Source: Pseudosulfitobacter sp. DSM 107133 (lineage in GTDB: Bacteria; Pseudomonadota; Alphaproteobacteria; Rhodobacterales; Rhodobacteraceae). From it: 64,000 bases of DNA. Positions 10,713 to 20,927 of the stretch are shown one piece after another. The notes under the pieces are model-generated. The model did no database searches and was not told where the DNA came from. It saw only the letters and a list, made by a program, of their open reading frames with translations. Made by a program: the position numbers and the translations under genes. The stretch spans positions 1,240,001 through 1,304,000 of the forward strand of contig NZ_CP085154.1 in the NCBI RefSeq assembly GCF_022788695.1. The letters are read 5' to 3'. Position 1 is the stretch's first letter. Each line of letters opens with the position of its first letter.

Positions 10713-10835
10713 TCCCCCCTTGGATCAATCATGCGCAGCTGTTTCACGACGCTTGTCGCTTTTCCAGACCATGTCCCCGATGTCGCTTTGCCCCTCGCGC
10801 TTCCCCGACCGGGACAAGCCGCAATGTATCATCCG

Positions 10836-11600
10836 TCACAGAGCCGTATGCACACCGATTCCGTCGACCACCATGAACGGCAGGCCTTTTGAACAGTTCT
10901 CGAACCGTGTCTCGACGCCGTAGAGGCGTCGCAGCAGGGCGCTGTCCAGAATGCTGCGGGTCGGGCCTGCGGCCTCAAGCGTGCCGTTGTTCAACGCGAT
11001 GGCCGTGTCGCAATAGCGCAAGACCTGATTGAGATCGTGCAGCGCCAGCAGAACAACTGCGCCGGTTGATTGCGCATAGCTGCGCAGGAATTCCAGAACC
11101 TCGAACTGGCGGTACAGGTCCAGCGCCGATGTGGGCTCGTCCATCAGCACGATTTTCGGCCCGCACACCAGCGTTTGTGCAATCGACACCAGTTGACGTT
11201 GCCCGCCCGACAGTTCGGCCAGCTGGCGAAAGGCAAGCGCTTCGATTTTCAGCGCCCGCAGGATGGTGTCCACCGCGTCCAATTCCTCGGCCTCCAGGCG
11301 CCAGCTGTGGCTGTCCTGTTTCAGCGCCAGTACCACCGCCTCGTAAACGCTCAGCGCGGCGGAGGTGCTGGTGTCCTGCGGCATATACCGCAGATCGGTC
11401 TTGTCGGCTCCGGTGATCTGAACTGTTCCCGCACCGGCAAGCTGCCCTGCGATGCGCCGGAACAGCGTTGATTTTCCGGCGGCATTGGCACCGATCAGCG
11501 CCGTCAGTCCGCCCCCCGTCAGTTCGGGTGTGGTCACGTTGTCAAACACGGTTTTACGCCCGTAGCGCGCGCCAAGGCGATCCAGTCGAAGGCTTACCAT
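10836..11600 (-). CDS. ABC transporter ATP-binding protein, iron/siderophore (FecE/FhuC) type
   Basis: 254 residues from ATG 11600, overlapping the permease stop by seven bases, which suggests translational coupling. Walker A 'GANAAGKST', signature 'LSGGQ', Walker B 'KIVLMDEP' and the switch His in 'LALHDLNQ' are intact. Cytoplasmic energy-coupling subunit for the adjacent FecCD-type permease and periplasmic binding protein. Last gene of the three-gene operon. Confidence 0.95.
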   Translation of the reverse strand: MVSLRLDRLGARYGRKTVFDNVTTPELTGGGLTALIGANAAGKSTLFRRIAGQLAGAGTVQITGADKTDLRYMPQDTSTSAALSVYEAVVLALKQDSHSWRLEAEELDAVDTILRALKIEALAFRQLAELSGGQRQLVSIAQTLVCGPKIVLMDEPTSALDLYRQFEVLEFLRSYAQSTGAVVLLALHDLNQVLRYCDTAIALNNGTLEAAGPTRSILDSALLRRLYGVETRFENCSKGLPFMVVDGIGVHTAL

Positions 11601-12667
11601 TTGCGTCTTCCGTTGGTGAAGATCAGCATGGCAAAGAAGGGCACGCCCACCAATGCAGTGATGACGCCAATCGGCAGCACCGCACCGGGCAGAAGCACCT
11701 TGGACAGGACCGAGGTGGCCGACAGGATCAAGGCGCCCGCAAGGATTGAGCCGGGCAGGAAAAACCGCTGGTCTTCGCCCAGCAACAGGCGGGCGACGTG
11801 GGGGCCGACGATGCCGATAAACCCGATGGTGCCGACGAAGGACACCGGCACAGCGGCCAGCAAACTGACCAGCAGCAGCGTTTCCAGCCGCAGGCGGCGC
11901 ACCGGCACGCCCATCGCGGCGGCGCGGGTTTCTCCCAGCCGGATCGCGGTCAGCGCCCAGGCGCGACGGGCAAACAGCGGGGTGCAGATCAACAGGATCG
12001 CGCCGGTGATTGCCACCTTGCCCCATGTTGCCTTGGTCAGGCTGCCCATGGTCCAGAACACCACGGCAGCCAGCGCCTGTTCTGAGGCGAAATATTGCAG
12101 CAGCGCCAAAGCGGCGTTGAAGGTGAACACCAGCGCGATGCCCAGCAGGATGATGGTTTCAACCGTCACGCCGCGCATCGAGGACAATCCGTAAATCAGC
12201 AATGATGCCGCCATCGCCATGGCAAAGGCGTTGATCGGCACCATGATGCCGACCGCCGCCGGCACGATCGCCACGCCCAGCACCATTGCCAAAGCCGCGC
12301 CAAAGCTGGCCGCCGCCGACAGGCCCAGTGTGAACGGGCTGGCCAGCGGGTTGGCCAGAATGGTTTGCATCTGCGCCCCTGCCAGCGACAGGCAGCCGCC
12401 CACCGTCACCGCCATCAGCGCCATCGGCATGCGGATGTCCCAGACCACCACGCGCATTTGAAGATCTGCGGCACCGGGAAACAGTATCGTTTGAAAGACT
12501 TCGCCAAGCGCATAGCGCGCCGGCCCCAGCGAGATGTCGACGCCGATGCTCAGCACCAACAGCGTGCTCAGCAGCCCCAACAACAGCATACGCCGCAGCA
12601 CAAGGCGGGCGTAGGGATGAGCCGTAGCTGGCGCGACGTGAAAGGTCGGTTCACTGGCAGCACTCAT
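11594..12667 (-). CDS. FecCD-family ABC permease
   Basis: 357 residues from ATG 12667 with AGGA eight bases upstream. About ten membrane helices and the FecCD hallmark stretches 'RMPMALMAVTVGGCLSLAGAQMQTILANPLASPFTLGLSAAASFGA' and 'VSFVGTIGFIGIVGPHVARLLLGEDQRFFLPGS' (coupling region contacting the ATPase) are present. Transports iron-siderophore, haem or cobalamin-type ligands; the exact substrate cannot be told. It is separated from the binding-protein gene by 57 bases holding a hairpin. Confidence 0.95.
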   Translation of the reverse strand: MSAASEPTFHVAPATAHPYARLVLRRMLLLGLLSTLLVLSIGVDISLGPARYALGEVFQTILFPGAADLQMRVVVWDIRMPMALMAVTVGGCLSLAGAQMQTILANPLASPFTLGLSAAASFGAALAMVLGVAIVPAAVGIMVPINAFAMAMAASLLIYGLSSMRGVTVETIILLGIALVFTFNAALALLQYFASEQALAAVVFWTMGSLTKATWGKVAITGAILLICTPLFARRAWALTAIRLGETRAAAMGVPVRRLRLETLLLVSLLAAVPVSFVGTIGFIGIVGPHVARLLLGEDQRFFLPGSILAGALILSATSVLSKVLLPGAVLPIGVITALVGVPFFAMLIFTNGRRKW

Positions 12668-12692
12668 GGTGATGTCCTTTTTAACGGTGCGT

Positions 12693-12716
12693 GCAGCGGC
12701 CCTTGGGGACCGCTGC
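12693..12716 (-). terminator. Intra-operon hairpin between binding-protein and permease genes
   Basis: GCAGCGG (12693-12699) and CCGCTGC (12710-12716) form a seven-pair stem eight bases downstream of the binding-protein stop codon. No U-run follows, so it is more likely an attenuator or RNA-stability hairpin that favours the binding protein over the membrane subunits. Confidence 0.5.
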
Positions 12717-12724
12717 GCCAAGAC

Positions 12725-13864
12725 CTAGTTGACGGTTACGAAGTAGCCTGGACGATAGGGCACCGGCAGGAACCGCTCGTGCAGTTCGCGGAAGGTGGCG
12801 TCGGGGTCGAGATCTGCAAAAAGATCAGGGTGGAACCATTTTGCCAGCTGTTGCACAGCGACGAACTGGTAGGGGCTGTTGTAGAACTGGTGCCAGATGG
12901 CATGGACCTGACCGGTTTTCTTGGCCGTGCTGCCGGTAAAGGCGGGGCGCTCCATCAGATGCGCAAGCTTGGTACGCGCCATGTCCAGATCCGCACCGGA
13001 CCCGACACCGATCCAGTCACCGCCGGGCACATACATTTCCCAGTTGGCGCCGGTTACCACCACCTGATCGGGGTTCGATGCGACGATCTGTTCGGGGTTC
13101 ACGGTGCCAAAGGTGCCGGGAATAAAGGCACTTGCCAGGTTCGTACCGCCCGCCAGTTCCACCATCTTCCCGAAGTTTTCATTGCCAAAAGACATGCAGC
13201 AATCTTCGCTATAGCCACCCGCGCGCTCCATGAACACCAGCGGGCGTTCAAGATCGGGCTGCGCGTCGATCACATCTGTTACCCTTGCCATCTGAGTGCG
13301 GTAAAAGTCGTTGAACTCGGTTGCGCGCTCGGATTTTCCGAACAGTTCACCGATAATTTCCATCGACGCAGCAGTGTTTTCCATCGGGCGTTCGCGGAAA
13401 TCGACATAGACCAGCGGAATGCCCACGGCGGCAAGCTTTTCGATATAGCCGCCTTCCTCGTTGGCGGCCTTGGCTTCCAGGTTCATGATGATCACATCGG
13501 GCGACAGGGACACGGCCTGTTCGATGTCGAATGTGCCGTCCTTCATGCCGCCGAATGTGGGGATGTCGTCAATCTGCGGAAAGAGTTCCTTGTAGGCGTT
13601 ATAGCCGTCCAGATCGGCCTTCATGAAATCATCACGCCAGCCAACGACACGGCCAAAGGGGTCTTCGGTGTCCAGCACCGAGGCGAAAAAGATCTGGCGG
13701 CCTTCACCCAGAATCACCCGTTGAACCGGCGTTTCGACCGCGACCTGACGGCCCGTGATGTCGGTAATTGTGGTGGTGTCAGCCTGTGCAGACGTAACCA
13801 ACGCGATCAGCCCTGCGGCCAGAGCGGTGCCAAATTTTGTGAAAGAACGATGATGAAACGCCAT
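12725..13864 (-). CDS. ABC transporter substrate-binding protein, iron-complex (FecB/BtuF) class
   Basis: 379 residues from ATG 13864 (AGAGG five bases upstream). A signal peptide ('FGTALAAGLIALVTSAQA', cleavage after ~29) precedes a class III binding fold: 'TITDITGRQVAVETPVQRVI' at the start, 'SPDVIIMNLEAKA' in the first lobe and 'IVASNPDQVVVTGANWEM' in the second. This class binds ferric siderophores, haem or cobalamin. It is first in the operon with the FecCD permease and ATPase, and a palindromic operator lies just upstream. An adjacent Cys pair ('YSEDCCMSFG') stands out in the ligand-cleft region. Confidence 0.92.
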   Translation of the reverse strand: MAFHHRSFTKFGTALAAGLIALVTSAQADTTTITDITGRQVAVETPVQRVILGEGRQIFFASVLDTEDPFGRVVGWRDDFMKADLDGYNAYKELFPQIDDIPTFGGMKDGTFDIEQAVSLSPDVIIMNLEAKAANEEGGYIEKLAAVGIPLVYVDFRERPMENTAASMEIIGELFGKSERATEFNDFYRTQMARVTDVIDAQPDLERPLVFMERAGGYSEDCCMSFGNENFGKMVELAGGTNLASAFIPGTFGTVNPEQIVASNPDQVVVTGANWEMYVPGGDWIGVGSGADLDMARTKLAHLMERPAFTGSTAKKTGQVHAIWHQFYNSPYQFVAVQQLAKWFHPDLFADLDPDATFRELHERFLPVPYRPGYFVTVN

Positions 13865-13891
13865 AGGGGCCTCTTTGATAGGTTTCCTTTC

Positions 13892-13932
13892 GACTATTTT
13901 GACCAACTATAATAGTCAACTATATTGTTGAC
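13892..13932. promoter_or_regulatory. Overlapping palindromes between ABC operon and methyltransferase
   Basis: GTCAAC (13915-13920) and GTTGAC (13927-13932) form an inverted repeat around TATATT; a second pair, GACTATT (13892-13898) and AATAGTC (13911-13917), overlaps it. This AT-rich block stands out from the GC-rich surroundings and lies between divergent starts. It is a plausible site for an iron-responsive regulator (Fur, Irr or RirA class); I cannot assign which. Confidence 0.55.
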
Positions 13933-13980
13933 TTGTTTAGTCGGGAAATATTTTGTACGGGCCTGTTGACGCCTGACCAG

Positions 13981-14805
13981 ATGACGGACCACATGATGAA
14001 CGCCCACAGCACCGCCGGAACCAACCGCGATCTACGAGACGAAATCCGTGATTACTGGTCTGACAGGGCAGCACATTTTGACAGTGATCCGGGGCACAAG
14101 ATCGGCGATGGCGCGGAACGCCGTGCCTGGCAGGCGCTGTTTACCCGACACCTGGGACCTGCACAGGGGCGCAAGGTGCTGGATCTGGCCTCGGGAACCG
14201 GCGAAATAGCGATGCTGGGTGCGGGGTTGGGCTTTGATGTGACCGGTCTGGACTGGTCCGAAGCCATGCTGGAACTGGCGCGTGCCAAAGCGGCAGCGCA
14301 GGCCGGTGATGTGCGGTTCTTGCAGGCCGATGCCGAGCGGACGATGGAGCCGGATGCAAGCTATGACGTCATAACCACGCGCCATCTGGTCTGGACGCTG
14401 GTTGATCCTGCAGCCGCCTTTTGCGAATGGCTGCGTGTTTTGCGGCCGGGCGGGACGCTGTTGCTTGTCGACGGGGACTTTGTGAAACGATCCCTTGTGC
14501 ACCGGCTTCTGGCGCGTGCCTTGGGAATCGCCAGCGCCGGAGCCAGCCGCGATGCCATTCGGCACAATTCCATCCTGTCGCGTGTCTATTTTTCGCAGGG
14601 TGCGCGCGCGCGCGAAGTGGCCGATTTGTTGCGCGCTGCGGGGTTTGTTGATGTGTGTATCGACACGGCTATGGGCGATGTCCATCGCGCGCAAAGGGCG
14701 GGCTTGGGGTGGCGTAAGGCATTGTTGCGCACTCAGGAACATCGCTATGCGATCTGCGCCCGCAAACCGGTAGACCAGAGGCCAGAAGCGGCGCACTGCG
14801 CTTGA
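13981..14805 (+). CDS. Class I SAM-dependent methyltransferase
   Basis: 274 residues from ATG 13981; starts at 13993 and 13996 are also possible because no strong ribosome site is seen. Rossmann-type SAM motif I 'VLDLASGTGEIAMLGAGLGFDVTGLDWSEAMLELAR', motif II/III 'ASYDVITTRHLVWTLVDPAAAF' and 'VLRPGGTLLLVDGDF' are all present. It is divergent from the iron-type ABC operon and shares its palindromic control region, so a role in metal or metallophore metabolism is possible. The true substrate is unknown. Confidence 0.88.
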   Translation: MTDHMMNAHSTAGTNRDLRDEIRDYWSDRAAHFDSDPGHKIGDGAERRAWQALFTRHLGPAQGRKVLDLASGTGEIAMLGAGLGFDVTGLDWSEAMLELARAKAAAQAGDVRFLQADAERTMEPDASYDVITTRHLVWTLVDPAAAFCEWLRVLRPGGTLLLVDGDFVKRSLVHRLLARALGIASAGASRDAIRHNSILSRVYFSQGARAREVADLLRAAGFVDVCIDTAMGDVHRAQRAGLGWRKALLRTQEHRYAICARKPVDQRPEAAHCA

Positions 14806-14990
14806 AGCGGCGGGTGTCTGGTACAGGTGCGCAACTCCGAACCAAATCAGTTCAATCGGGCAGGGCGGCATCAGGTCGAAAATCGGGCCCGCGTTAAGCG
14901 CAAGGTAAGATTGCAACGTTAAACGATAGGCAACTGTCAATCGGAACCCGCTGTCTGTGCAGTCATGCGGGCTGATCAATGAGGTGCCGG

Positions 14991-17603
14991 ATGTCGATGC
15001 AACGTGGCTTTAGAATGCTCAAAAACGCGATAACGAGTGTATTGGCCAAGAATCTGCTGGGTGTGGCCCTTGTGGTCATCTTGATTTTCGCGATTTCGGT
15101 TTGGCGAGAGCAAATCGAAACCAAGGCCACGCTTACCGAAAATTTGCGCGAGCGGTCCGGCGAAGTTACCGGACTTTTGGCGCAGCAGCTGGGCGCTTCG
15201 ATCAAATTCGGCAACGCAAAAGTGGTGACCGAAGCCGTCGAGGGTGTCGTATCACATGCCGCCCCTTCTGCCGTGGGTGGCCTGGTCCTGGGGGTATCCG
15301 GTACGGTATTGTACCAGACGGTATCGGCCGATTTTGACGCTGAAGCTGCGACAACACTGGCGCAGCAGGCAATCGACGAGGGCACTGATGTTGCGTTGGC
15401 GGATGGCACGCTGACGGCGGTGCCTGCGCGCTTGGGGGCAGATCAGGCGATAGTCGGTGCGGTTGTCACGGGCTGGACCCATCAGCCGGATTTGCTGCAA
15501 CTTGCAGCGGCAACACAGCGCAACACGCTCGAAATCGGTTTGATGATGGTTCTGGCGTTGATTGCGACGGGTATTTACCTTTGGCTTTACATGTTACGCC
15601 CCTTGATCCGAATTCAGGGCGCGATGGGCAAAGTGGCAGCCGAGGACTATGAATCGCCGATTCCCTTTACCAAACGTAACGATGAAATCGGCGGTATCGC
15701 GGCGCGACTGGAACAATTCCGGAATGATCTGGGCCGCGCAAAAGGGGCGCAACGCGAGGCCGCCTTCAAGAGCGCAGCATTCGAAGGGTCATCTGCCGGT
15801 ATGATGATGGTCGACAACAGCTTTGTCGTCACCTTTGTCAATCCGGCCTGTTCAACGCTTTTGTCCGGCATGGTGGATGGATTGCGCGCGCGTTGGCCCG
15901 GCATTTCCGATGCGGCATGGGTCGGGGCCGACCTGTCAAATATGGAAGACCTCAGAGCGCTGGCGCAAGCTGTGCAAAGCCGGGGCGCAGCGGCTCTGCC
16001 GAAAGAGGTTCCGGTGCAGATTGCCGACCGGCATATCAACATCAAGGCGAATGCGGCGCTGGATCAGGCGGGCGAGATGATTGGTGCCGTGATCGAATGG
16101 GCTGATGGAACGGAAACGCACCGTGACGCAGTGTTGCTTGGGGCCATTGATGCCAACCAGATCCGGTTGGAATTCGATGCGCGTGGCAGTTGTGTCAACG
16201 CAAATGAAAATGCTGCGACGGCTTTGGGCGTGGCCGTGCAGAATTTGATAGGAACAAATTTCGAGAGGTTCTTTGGCTCTGCACAAAGCGATACCGGTTT
16301 GCCGGCGGATCTGGCTCAGACGGTTTTGCAAGGGGCGGCGGTTCAAGGATGCTTTGATGTCTCGACGCCGTCCGCAGCCGGTACGATCTTGCATTTCGAG
16401 GGGGCATTTGCCGGAGTCTTCGGGGCCGACAGCCAGCCCGAGCGCGTGGTGTTCCTGGGCACGGATGTCACCGAGAGCCATCATGCGGTGCGTGAGGCAG
16501 AAGAGACGCGGGCGCGGATTTCACAAGAGCAGCAGCGCGTCGTCGAGGCACTGGCGCTTGCATTGCAAAAACTCTCCGAGGGCGATCTGAACTCGGATAT
16601 TGTCGATGCGTTTCCGGAAGACTACGAAGCTTTGCGACGCAACTTTAACGACGCCACAGCGTCGCTCAGAACGGCCATCGGGGCCGTCATGCACAACGCT
16701 GAATCGATCCGCCATGAAACCAGCGAGATCACCAGCGCGGCGGATGATCTGTCTCGCCGGACCGAAAAGCAGGCCGCGACATTGGAAGAAACGGCGGCGG
16801 CGCTGGACAAACTCACAGAATCCGTCCGTTCGGCAGCTGAAAGCGCGGATGCAGCCAGCAAGATGTCAGCAGACGCCCAGCAGAACGCCGAACAAGGCGG
16901 CGGGGTTGCCAAAGAAGCTGTGCGGGCGATGGATGAAATCAAAACATCCAGCCAGGAAATTTCCAAGATCACCAGCGTGATTGACGACATCGCCTTTCAG
17001 ACCAACCTGCTGGCACTGAACGCGGGTGTCGAGGCGGCGCGCGCAGGCGAAGCGGGGCGCGGTTTTGCCGTCGTGGCCACCGAGGTCCGTGCGCTGGCGC
17101 AACGCTCGTCCGAAGCCGCGCGCGAGATCAACGCCTTGATTTCGGCTTCGGGGGATCAGGTGCGTCAGGGCGTCGATCTGGTTGACCGGACCGGCAATGC
17201 GCTTGCAGCGATTGTCACGTCGGTGTCGGATATTTCCGAACGGGTTTCGGCCATTGCGGCTTCGGCACGCGAACAGTCGAATGGTTTGAACGAGGTGAAC
17301 ACGGCAGTGAACGAGCTGGACCATGTCACCCAGCAAAACGCAGCAATGTTCGAGGAAACGACTGCCGCCAGCCATGCTTTGACCGCTGAAGCCGACGGTT
17401 TGGCCGCAGCTGTCTCGGCGTTCCGCATGGGGAATGCACCGCAACCGGCCGCAAGACTGGCCGAGGCTGCAAAGCCAATGGCACCTGTCACACGGTCACA
17501 ACCGGTGGCCCCGACACCCATTGCAGGGGCGCCGATGGCTGGTAACACAGCGCTGAAATTCGAAATTCAAGAGCCCGAAGAAGACGGATGGGAAGAGTTC
17601 TAG
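14991..17603 (+). CDS. Methyl-accepting chemotaxis protein with HAMP and PAS regions
   Basis: 870 residues from ATG 14991 (GAGG six bases upstream). Order: TM1 (~20-40), periplasmic domain (~41-180), TM2 (~184-205), HAMP ('[44 protein letters not shown]'), two PAS-like cytoplasmic segments (~255-500), a second HAMP-like linker, then the signalling domain with hairpin tip '[45 protein letters not shown]'. The protein ends in a Pro/Ala linker and 'DGWEEF', a CheR/CheB-tether pentapeptide type. A near-match CtrA box (TTAA-N7-GTAA, 14894-14908) lies upstream. The ligand is unknown; PAS regions could sense redox or a small ligand. Confidence 0.95.
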   Translation: MSMQRGFRMLKNAITSVLAKNLLGVALVVILIFAISVWREQIETKATLTENLRERSGEVTGLLAQQLGASIKFGNAKVVTEAVEGVVSHAAPSAVGGLVLGVSGTVLYQTVSADFDAEAATTLAQQAIDEGTDVALADGTLTAVPARLGADQAIVGAVVTGWTHQPDLLQLAAATQRNTLEIGLMMVLALIATGIYLWLYMLRPLIRIQGAMGKVAAEDYESPIPFTKRNDEIGGIAARLEQFRNDLGRAKGAQREAAFKSAAFEGSSAGMMMVDNSFVVTFVNPACSTLLSGMVDGLRARWPGISDAAWVGADLSNMEDLRALAQAVQSRGAAALPKEVPVQIADRHINIKANAALDQAGEMIGAVIEWADGTETHRDAVLLGAIDANQIRLEFDARGSCVNANENAATALGVAVQNLIGTNFERFFGSAQSDTGLPADLAQTVLQGAAVQGCFDVSTPSAAGTILHFEGAFAGVFGADSQPERVVFLGTDVTESHHAVREAEETRARISQEQQRVVEALALALQKLSEGDLNSDIVDAFPEDYEALRRNFNDATASLRTAIGAVMHNAESIRHETSEITSAADDLSRRTEKQAATLEETAAALDKLTESVRSAAESADAASKMSADAQQNAEQGGGVAKEAVRAMDEIKTSSQEISKITSVIDDIAFQTNLLALNAGVEAARAGEAGRGFAVVATEVRALAQRSSEAAREINALISASGDQVRQGVDLVDRTGNALAAIVTSVSDISERVSAIAASAREQSNGLNEVNTAVNELDHVTQQNAAMFEETTAASHALTAEADGLAAAVSAFRMGNAPQPAARLAEAAKPMAPVTRSQPVAPTPIAGAPMAGNTALKFEIQEPEEDGWEEF

Positions 17604-17626
17604 TCGATATCAGGGGCGCAAATGCG

Positions 17627-17652
17627 AAACGCCGCCAATGTGGCGGCGTTTT
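17627..17652 (+). terminator. Intrinsic terminator after the chemoreceptor gene
   Basis: AAACGCCGCC (17627-17636), loop AATGT and GGCGGCGTTTT (17642-17652) form a GC-rich stem ending in four T. It starts 23 bases past the stop; with its upstream A-run it could also serve the convergent metG. Confidence 0.88.
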
Positions 17653-17675
17653 CTGACCGGTAAGTCCAGGAGATA

Positions 17676-19391
17676 TTACGCCGCGCGACCACCGGCAAAG
17701 CGCGTTTCCCATCCTTCGCGGTCGTCGTCGGTGATCTTGGCAAACAGCACGTCGGGCACGCTGAACACATGACCCGGTTGAAGCTCGGACAGGGCCTGTG
17801 CCACATCGGACGGCCACACCGCTGCTGTGTCCAGATTCATCGCCGCCCGCATCGAGGCCGCCGCATCCGGTATGAAGGGTGCAGAGAGCGTCGCGTAAAA
17901 GGCAATCAGGTTCAGCGCCAGCCGTATCTGCGCAGCCGCTGCATCGGGATCGGATTTGAACACGTTCCAGGGCGCAACCGATTGCAGGTATTCATTGCCC
18001 GCCACCCAGATCGCGCGCAGTTCGGCGGCTGATTTGCGCACTTCGCGGGCATCCATCAGGTCTTCGTAACGTTTCAACCGCGCTTGCAGATCGGCAATCA
18101 GCGCCTCTTCGACCGGGCCATAGCTGCCTGCTGCCGGAACTTCTTCCGAAAATTTCGAGCGGCAGAATTTGGTAACGCGGCTGACAAAGTTGCCCAATAC
18201 ATCGGCCAGATCCTTGTTCACACCTTGTTGGAACTGCTCCCAGGTAAACTCGCTGTCCGAGGTTTCGGGGCAGTTGGCCAGCAGCCACCAGCGCCAATAG
18301 TCGGCGGGCAGGATCTCCAGCGCCTGATCCATGAAAATCCCGCGCCCCTGGCTGGTCGAGAACTGGCCGCCGTCGTAGTTCAGGTAGTTGAACGATTTCA
18401 GATGGTCTACCATCTTCCACGGCTCCTGCGAGCCCAGGATCGTGGCGGGGAACGACAGGGTGTGGAAGGGCACGTTGTCCTTGCCCATGAACTGCGTATA
18501 AGTCACGTCGTCGGCGCCCTTGTCGGTGCGCCACCAGCGTTCCCAGTCCGTATCGTGCGTCTCGGCCCATTCGCCGGCACAGGCGATATATTCGATGGGT
18601 GCGTCGAACCAGACATAGAACACCTTGCCCTCCATGCCCGGCCAGTCGGCGTCACCGCGTTTGACCGGAATGCCCCAATCCAGATCACGGGTGATGCCAC
18701 GGTCTTGCAACCCGTCGCCATCGTGCAGCCATTTCTTGGCAATCGACGTGGTCAGAACCGGCCAGCCCGTCTTGCTGTCGATCCACTGATCCAGCGTGTC
18801 GCGCAGTTTGCTTTGGCGCAGGAACAGGTGCTTGGTTTCGCGCACTTCCAGATCGGTTGACCCCGAGATCGCCGAACGCGGGGCGATCAGGTCGGTCGGG
18901 TCCAGCTGTTTGGTGCAGTTTTCGCACTGGTCGCCGCGCGCCTTGTCATAGCCGCAGTTGGGGCAGGTGCCCTCGATGTACCGGTCGGGCAAGTAGCGTT
19001 TGTCAGCAATGGAATAGACTTGTTTCTCTTCCACTTCCTCGATCAGCCCAGCGTCGAACAGACGGCCTGCGAAATGCTGGGTCAACCGATGGTTCTGCGG
19101 GCTGGAAGAGCGACCAAAATGGTCGAATGACAGGCGGAACCCTTGTGCGATGCGCGCCTGCACCTCGTGCAATTCGGCGCAGTATTCGGCGACCGGCTTG
19201 CCGGCCTTGGCAGCCGCCAGTTCGGCTGGGGTGCCGTGTTCGTCTGTGGCGCACAGAAACAGCACCTCGTTGCCACGGCCCCGTTGGTAGCGGGCGAACA
19301 GGTCGGCAGGCAATTGCGAGCCGATAAGGTTGCCAAGATGTTTGATGCCGTTGATGTACGGAAGGGCGGAGGTGATCAGGTGACGGGTCAT
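17676..19391 (-). CDS. metG: Methionyl-tRNA synthetase
   Basis: 571 residues. Charges tRNA-Met in the cytoplasm. Class I catalytic motif HIGH appears as 'KHLGNLIGS'; the zinc knuckle is '[17 protein letters not shown]'; the KMSKS-loop position reads '[14 protein letters not shown]'. The anticodon-binding helical domain follows ('[21 protein letters not shown]'). No C-terminal tRNA-binding domain is present, so this is the short form. The FSTS loop, where the second Lys of KMSKS is lost, appears to be usual in this alphaproteobacterial MetRS type from memory. It shares the terminator region with the convergent chemoreceptor gene. Confidence 0.97.
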   Translation of the reverse strand: MTRHLITSALPYINGIKHLGNLIGSQLPADLFARYQRGRGNEVLFLCATDEHGTPAELAAAKAGKPVAEYCAELHEVQARIAQGFRLSFDHFGRSSSPQNHRLTQHFAGRLFDAGLIEEVEEKQVYSIADKRYLPDRYIEGTCPNCGYDKARGDQCENCTKQLDPTDLIAPRSAISGSTDLEVRETKHLFLRQSKLRDTLDQWIDSKTGWPVLTTSIAKKWLHDGDGLQDRGITRDLDWGIPVKRGDADWPGMEGKVFYVWFDAPIEYIACAGEWAETHDTDWERWWRTDKGADDVTYTQFMGKDNVPFHTLSFPATILGSQEPWKMVDHLKSFNYLNYDGGQFSTSQGRGIFMDQALEILPADYWRWWLLANCPETSDSEFTWEQFQQGVNKDLADVLGNFVSRVTKFCRSKFSEEVPAAGSYGPVEEALIADLQARLKRYEDLMDAREVRKSAAELRAIWVAGNEYLQSVAPWNVFKSDPDAAAAQIRLALNLIAFYATLSAPFIPDAAASMRAAMNLDTAAVWPSDVAQALSELQPGHVFSVPDVLFAKITDDDREGWETRFAGGRAA

Positions 19392-19452
19392 TTTTGCGCC
19401 TATGGTCTGCGTTTCATGTTGCTTTAGCAGCGCAGGGGGGGCGGGGAAAGGG

Positions 19453-20676
19453 TCAGTCGCGTTCGCGGCTGCGTCCGATCAGGCGCCCGATCACAAAGCT
19501 GGTGCGTGGGGCATAGATATAGCGGGTGCGTTTGCGCTTGGTTGGACGGGCGCGCAGCCGGGTCAGGCCAAAGACGATCAGGGCAGCATGCCCGACCGAG
19601 ATCATCCCGAACAACGCGCCGGGGCCATAGCTTGTGATCAATGCCGAGGCGGCATAGGGTGCCGCAATCGCACCAATGGCATAAAAGAACATCAGTGCGG
19701 CCGACAACTCGACCCGCTCGTCGGCGCTGGCAAAATCATGAGCATGGGCCGAGGCGACAGAATAGATCGGAAAGGTGGTCAGCCCGAACAAACCGGCCGT
19801 CAGCATGATCCCTGTGGTGCCAAGGCCACTGGCCGACACGGTGATACCACAGCTGACGATGGCCGCCGCCGACAGCCAGATCAGCACCCACCGCCGGTCG
19901 TATTTGTCGGCCAGCCACCCGACGGGATATTGGGCAAGCGCCCCACCCAGGACAAAGGCAGACAGAAACCACGCAATTTGCCCGGCGCTCAGCCCCACGT
20001 CCTGACCGTAGACCGGCCCGACCATGCGAAAACTGGCCGAGGACAATGCAGCCACCACCACACCGGCAGCAGCCAGCGGAGAGCGGTCCCACGCCAGCCG
20101 CGGACGCAAGCGCGGGGCGTCAGGGGTTTCGGGCTGTTGGGCGGTGGTCAGGGTCAGCGGCAGCAAGGCTGCGCAACACAGGATCGCAAGCATATTATAG
20201 CTGATGTAGCTGGCAGGTGACAGGATGCCGATTATCAACTGCGCGGCCAGTGACCCCGACATGTCCACAATTCGGTACACCCCCATGGTGCGCCCGCGGG
20301 TTTCATTGGTGACCTTGGCTTGCAGCCATGCCTCGATCACCGTGTAGCAGCCCGCCACACATAGTCCCGAGGCCACACGCATCAGTGCCCAGGCATAGGG
20401 ATCGACCACCATCATATGGGCCAGCAACCCGATGGCGCCGGCTGCGGTAAAGGCGGCAAAGGCGCGGGAGTGGCCGACCGACCCCATCAGGCGCGGGGCC
20501 CACCAGCACCCGATGAAAAACCCAAAGAAATGGGCCGAGCCCAGCATCCCGATTTCCTGCCGTGAAAAGCCCAGCGTAAGTCCCGACAGCGCGTCCAATG
20601 GGCCGACGCCCCCGGAGCTGAGTTGCAGCAGCAGGACAGAGAGCAAAAGGGCAGCAAGGGAAATCAGCAATCGCAT
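19453..20676 (-). CDS. MFS transporter
   Basis: 407 residues from ATG 20676 ('[22 protein letters not shown]'); the longer frame to 20778 adds a basic leader without homology. Twelve membrane segments. '[22 protein letters not shown]' and '[29 protein letters not shown]' match a family of uncharacterised drug/metabolite MFS carriers (YcaD-like). The C-terminus is a basic cytoplasmic tail ('[19 protein letters not shown]'). Substrate unknown. It lies just upstream of metG on the same strand with ~60 bases between. Confidence 0.85.
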   Translation of the reverse strand: MRLLISLAALLLSVLLLQLSSGGVGPLDALSGLTLGFSRQEIGMLGSAHFFGFFIGCWWAPRLMGSVGHSRAFAAFTAAGAIGLLAHMMVVDPYAWALMRVASGLCVAGCYTVIEAWLQAKVTNETRGRTMGVYRIVDMSGSLAAQLIIGILSPASYISYNMLAILCCAALLPLTLTTAQQPETPDAPRLRPRLAWDRSPLAAAGVVVAALSSASFRMVGPVYGQDVGLSAGQIAWFLSAFVLGGALAQYPVGWLADKYDRRWVLIWLSAAAIVSCGITVSASGLGTTGIMLTAGLFGLTTFPIYSVASAHAHDFASADERVELSAALMFFYAIGAIAAPYAASALITSYGPGALFGMISVGHAALIVFGLTRLRARPTKRKRTRYIYAPRTSFVIGRLIGRSRERD

Positions 20677-20927
20677 ATCGCGCCACCATGGGCCTGCTTT
20701 GCGGCACAGCCAAGCTGGAAATCGACGCAATCGCGTCGTTTTTGTCCGCCGCGCGCCTTGCCGCATTGTCTGGGGCAAGTGGTTGTTCGTTCAAGTTTTC
20801 TGACAATTGCACAAGTTACGGTCGGTTAAGGCTTGTTGACTAAGTCGGATCATCAGTTGCGCTGCATTGTACCTTGCGATCTGAGGCTCTGGCGTTACGG
20901 TCTGGCACGGAAATAAGGGGATCTAAA

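Noticed and set aside
18361..18390. FSTSQ in place of KMSKS in MetRS as an inactivating change
   Set aside because: The loop appears normal for this alphaproteobacterial MetRS type as far as I recall, and all other motifs are intact, so loss of activity is unlikely.
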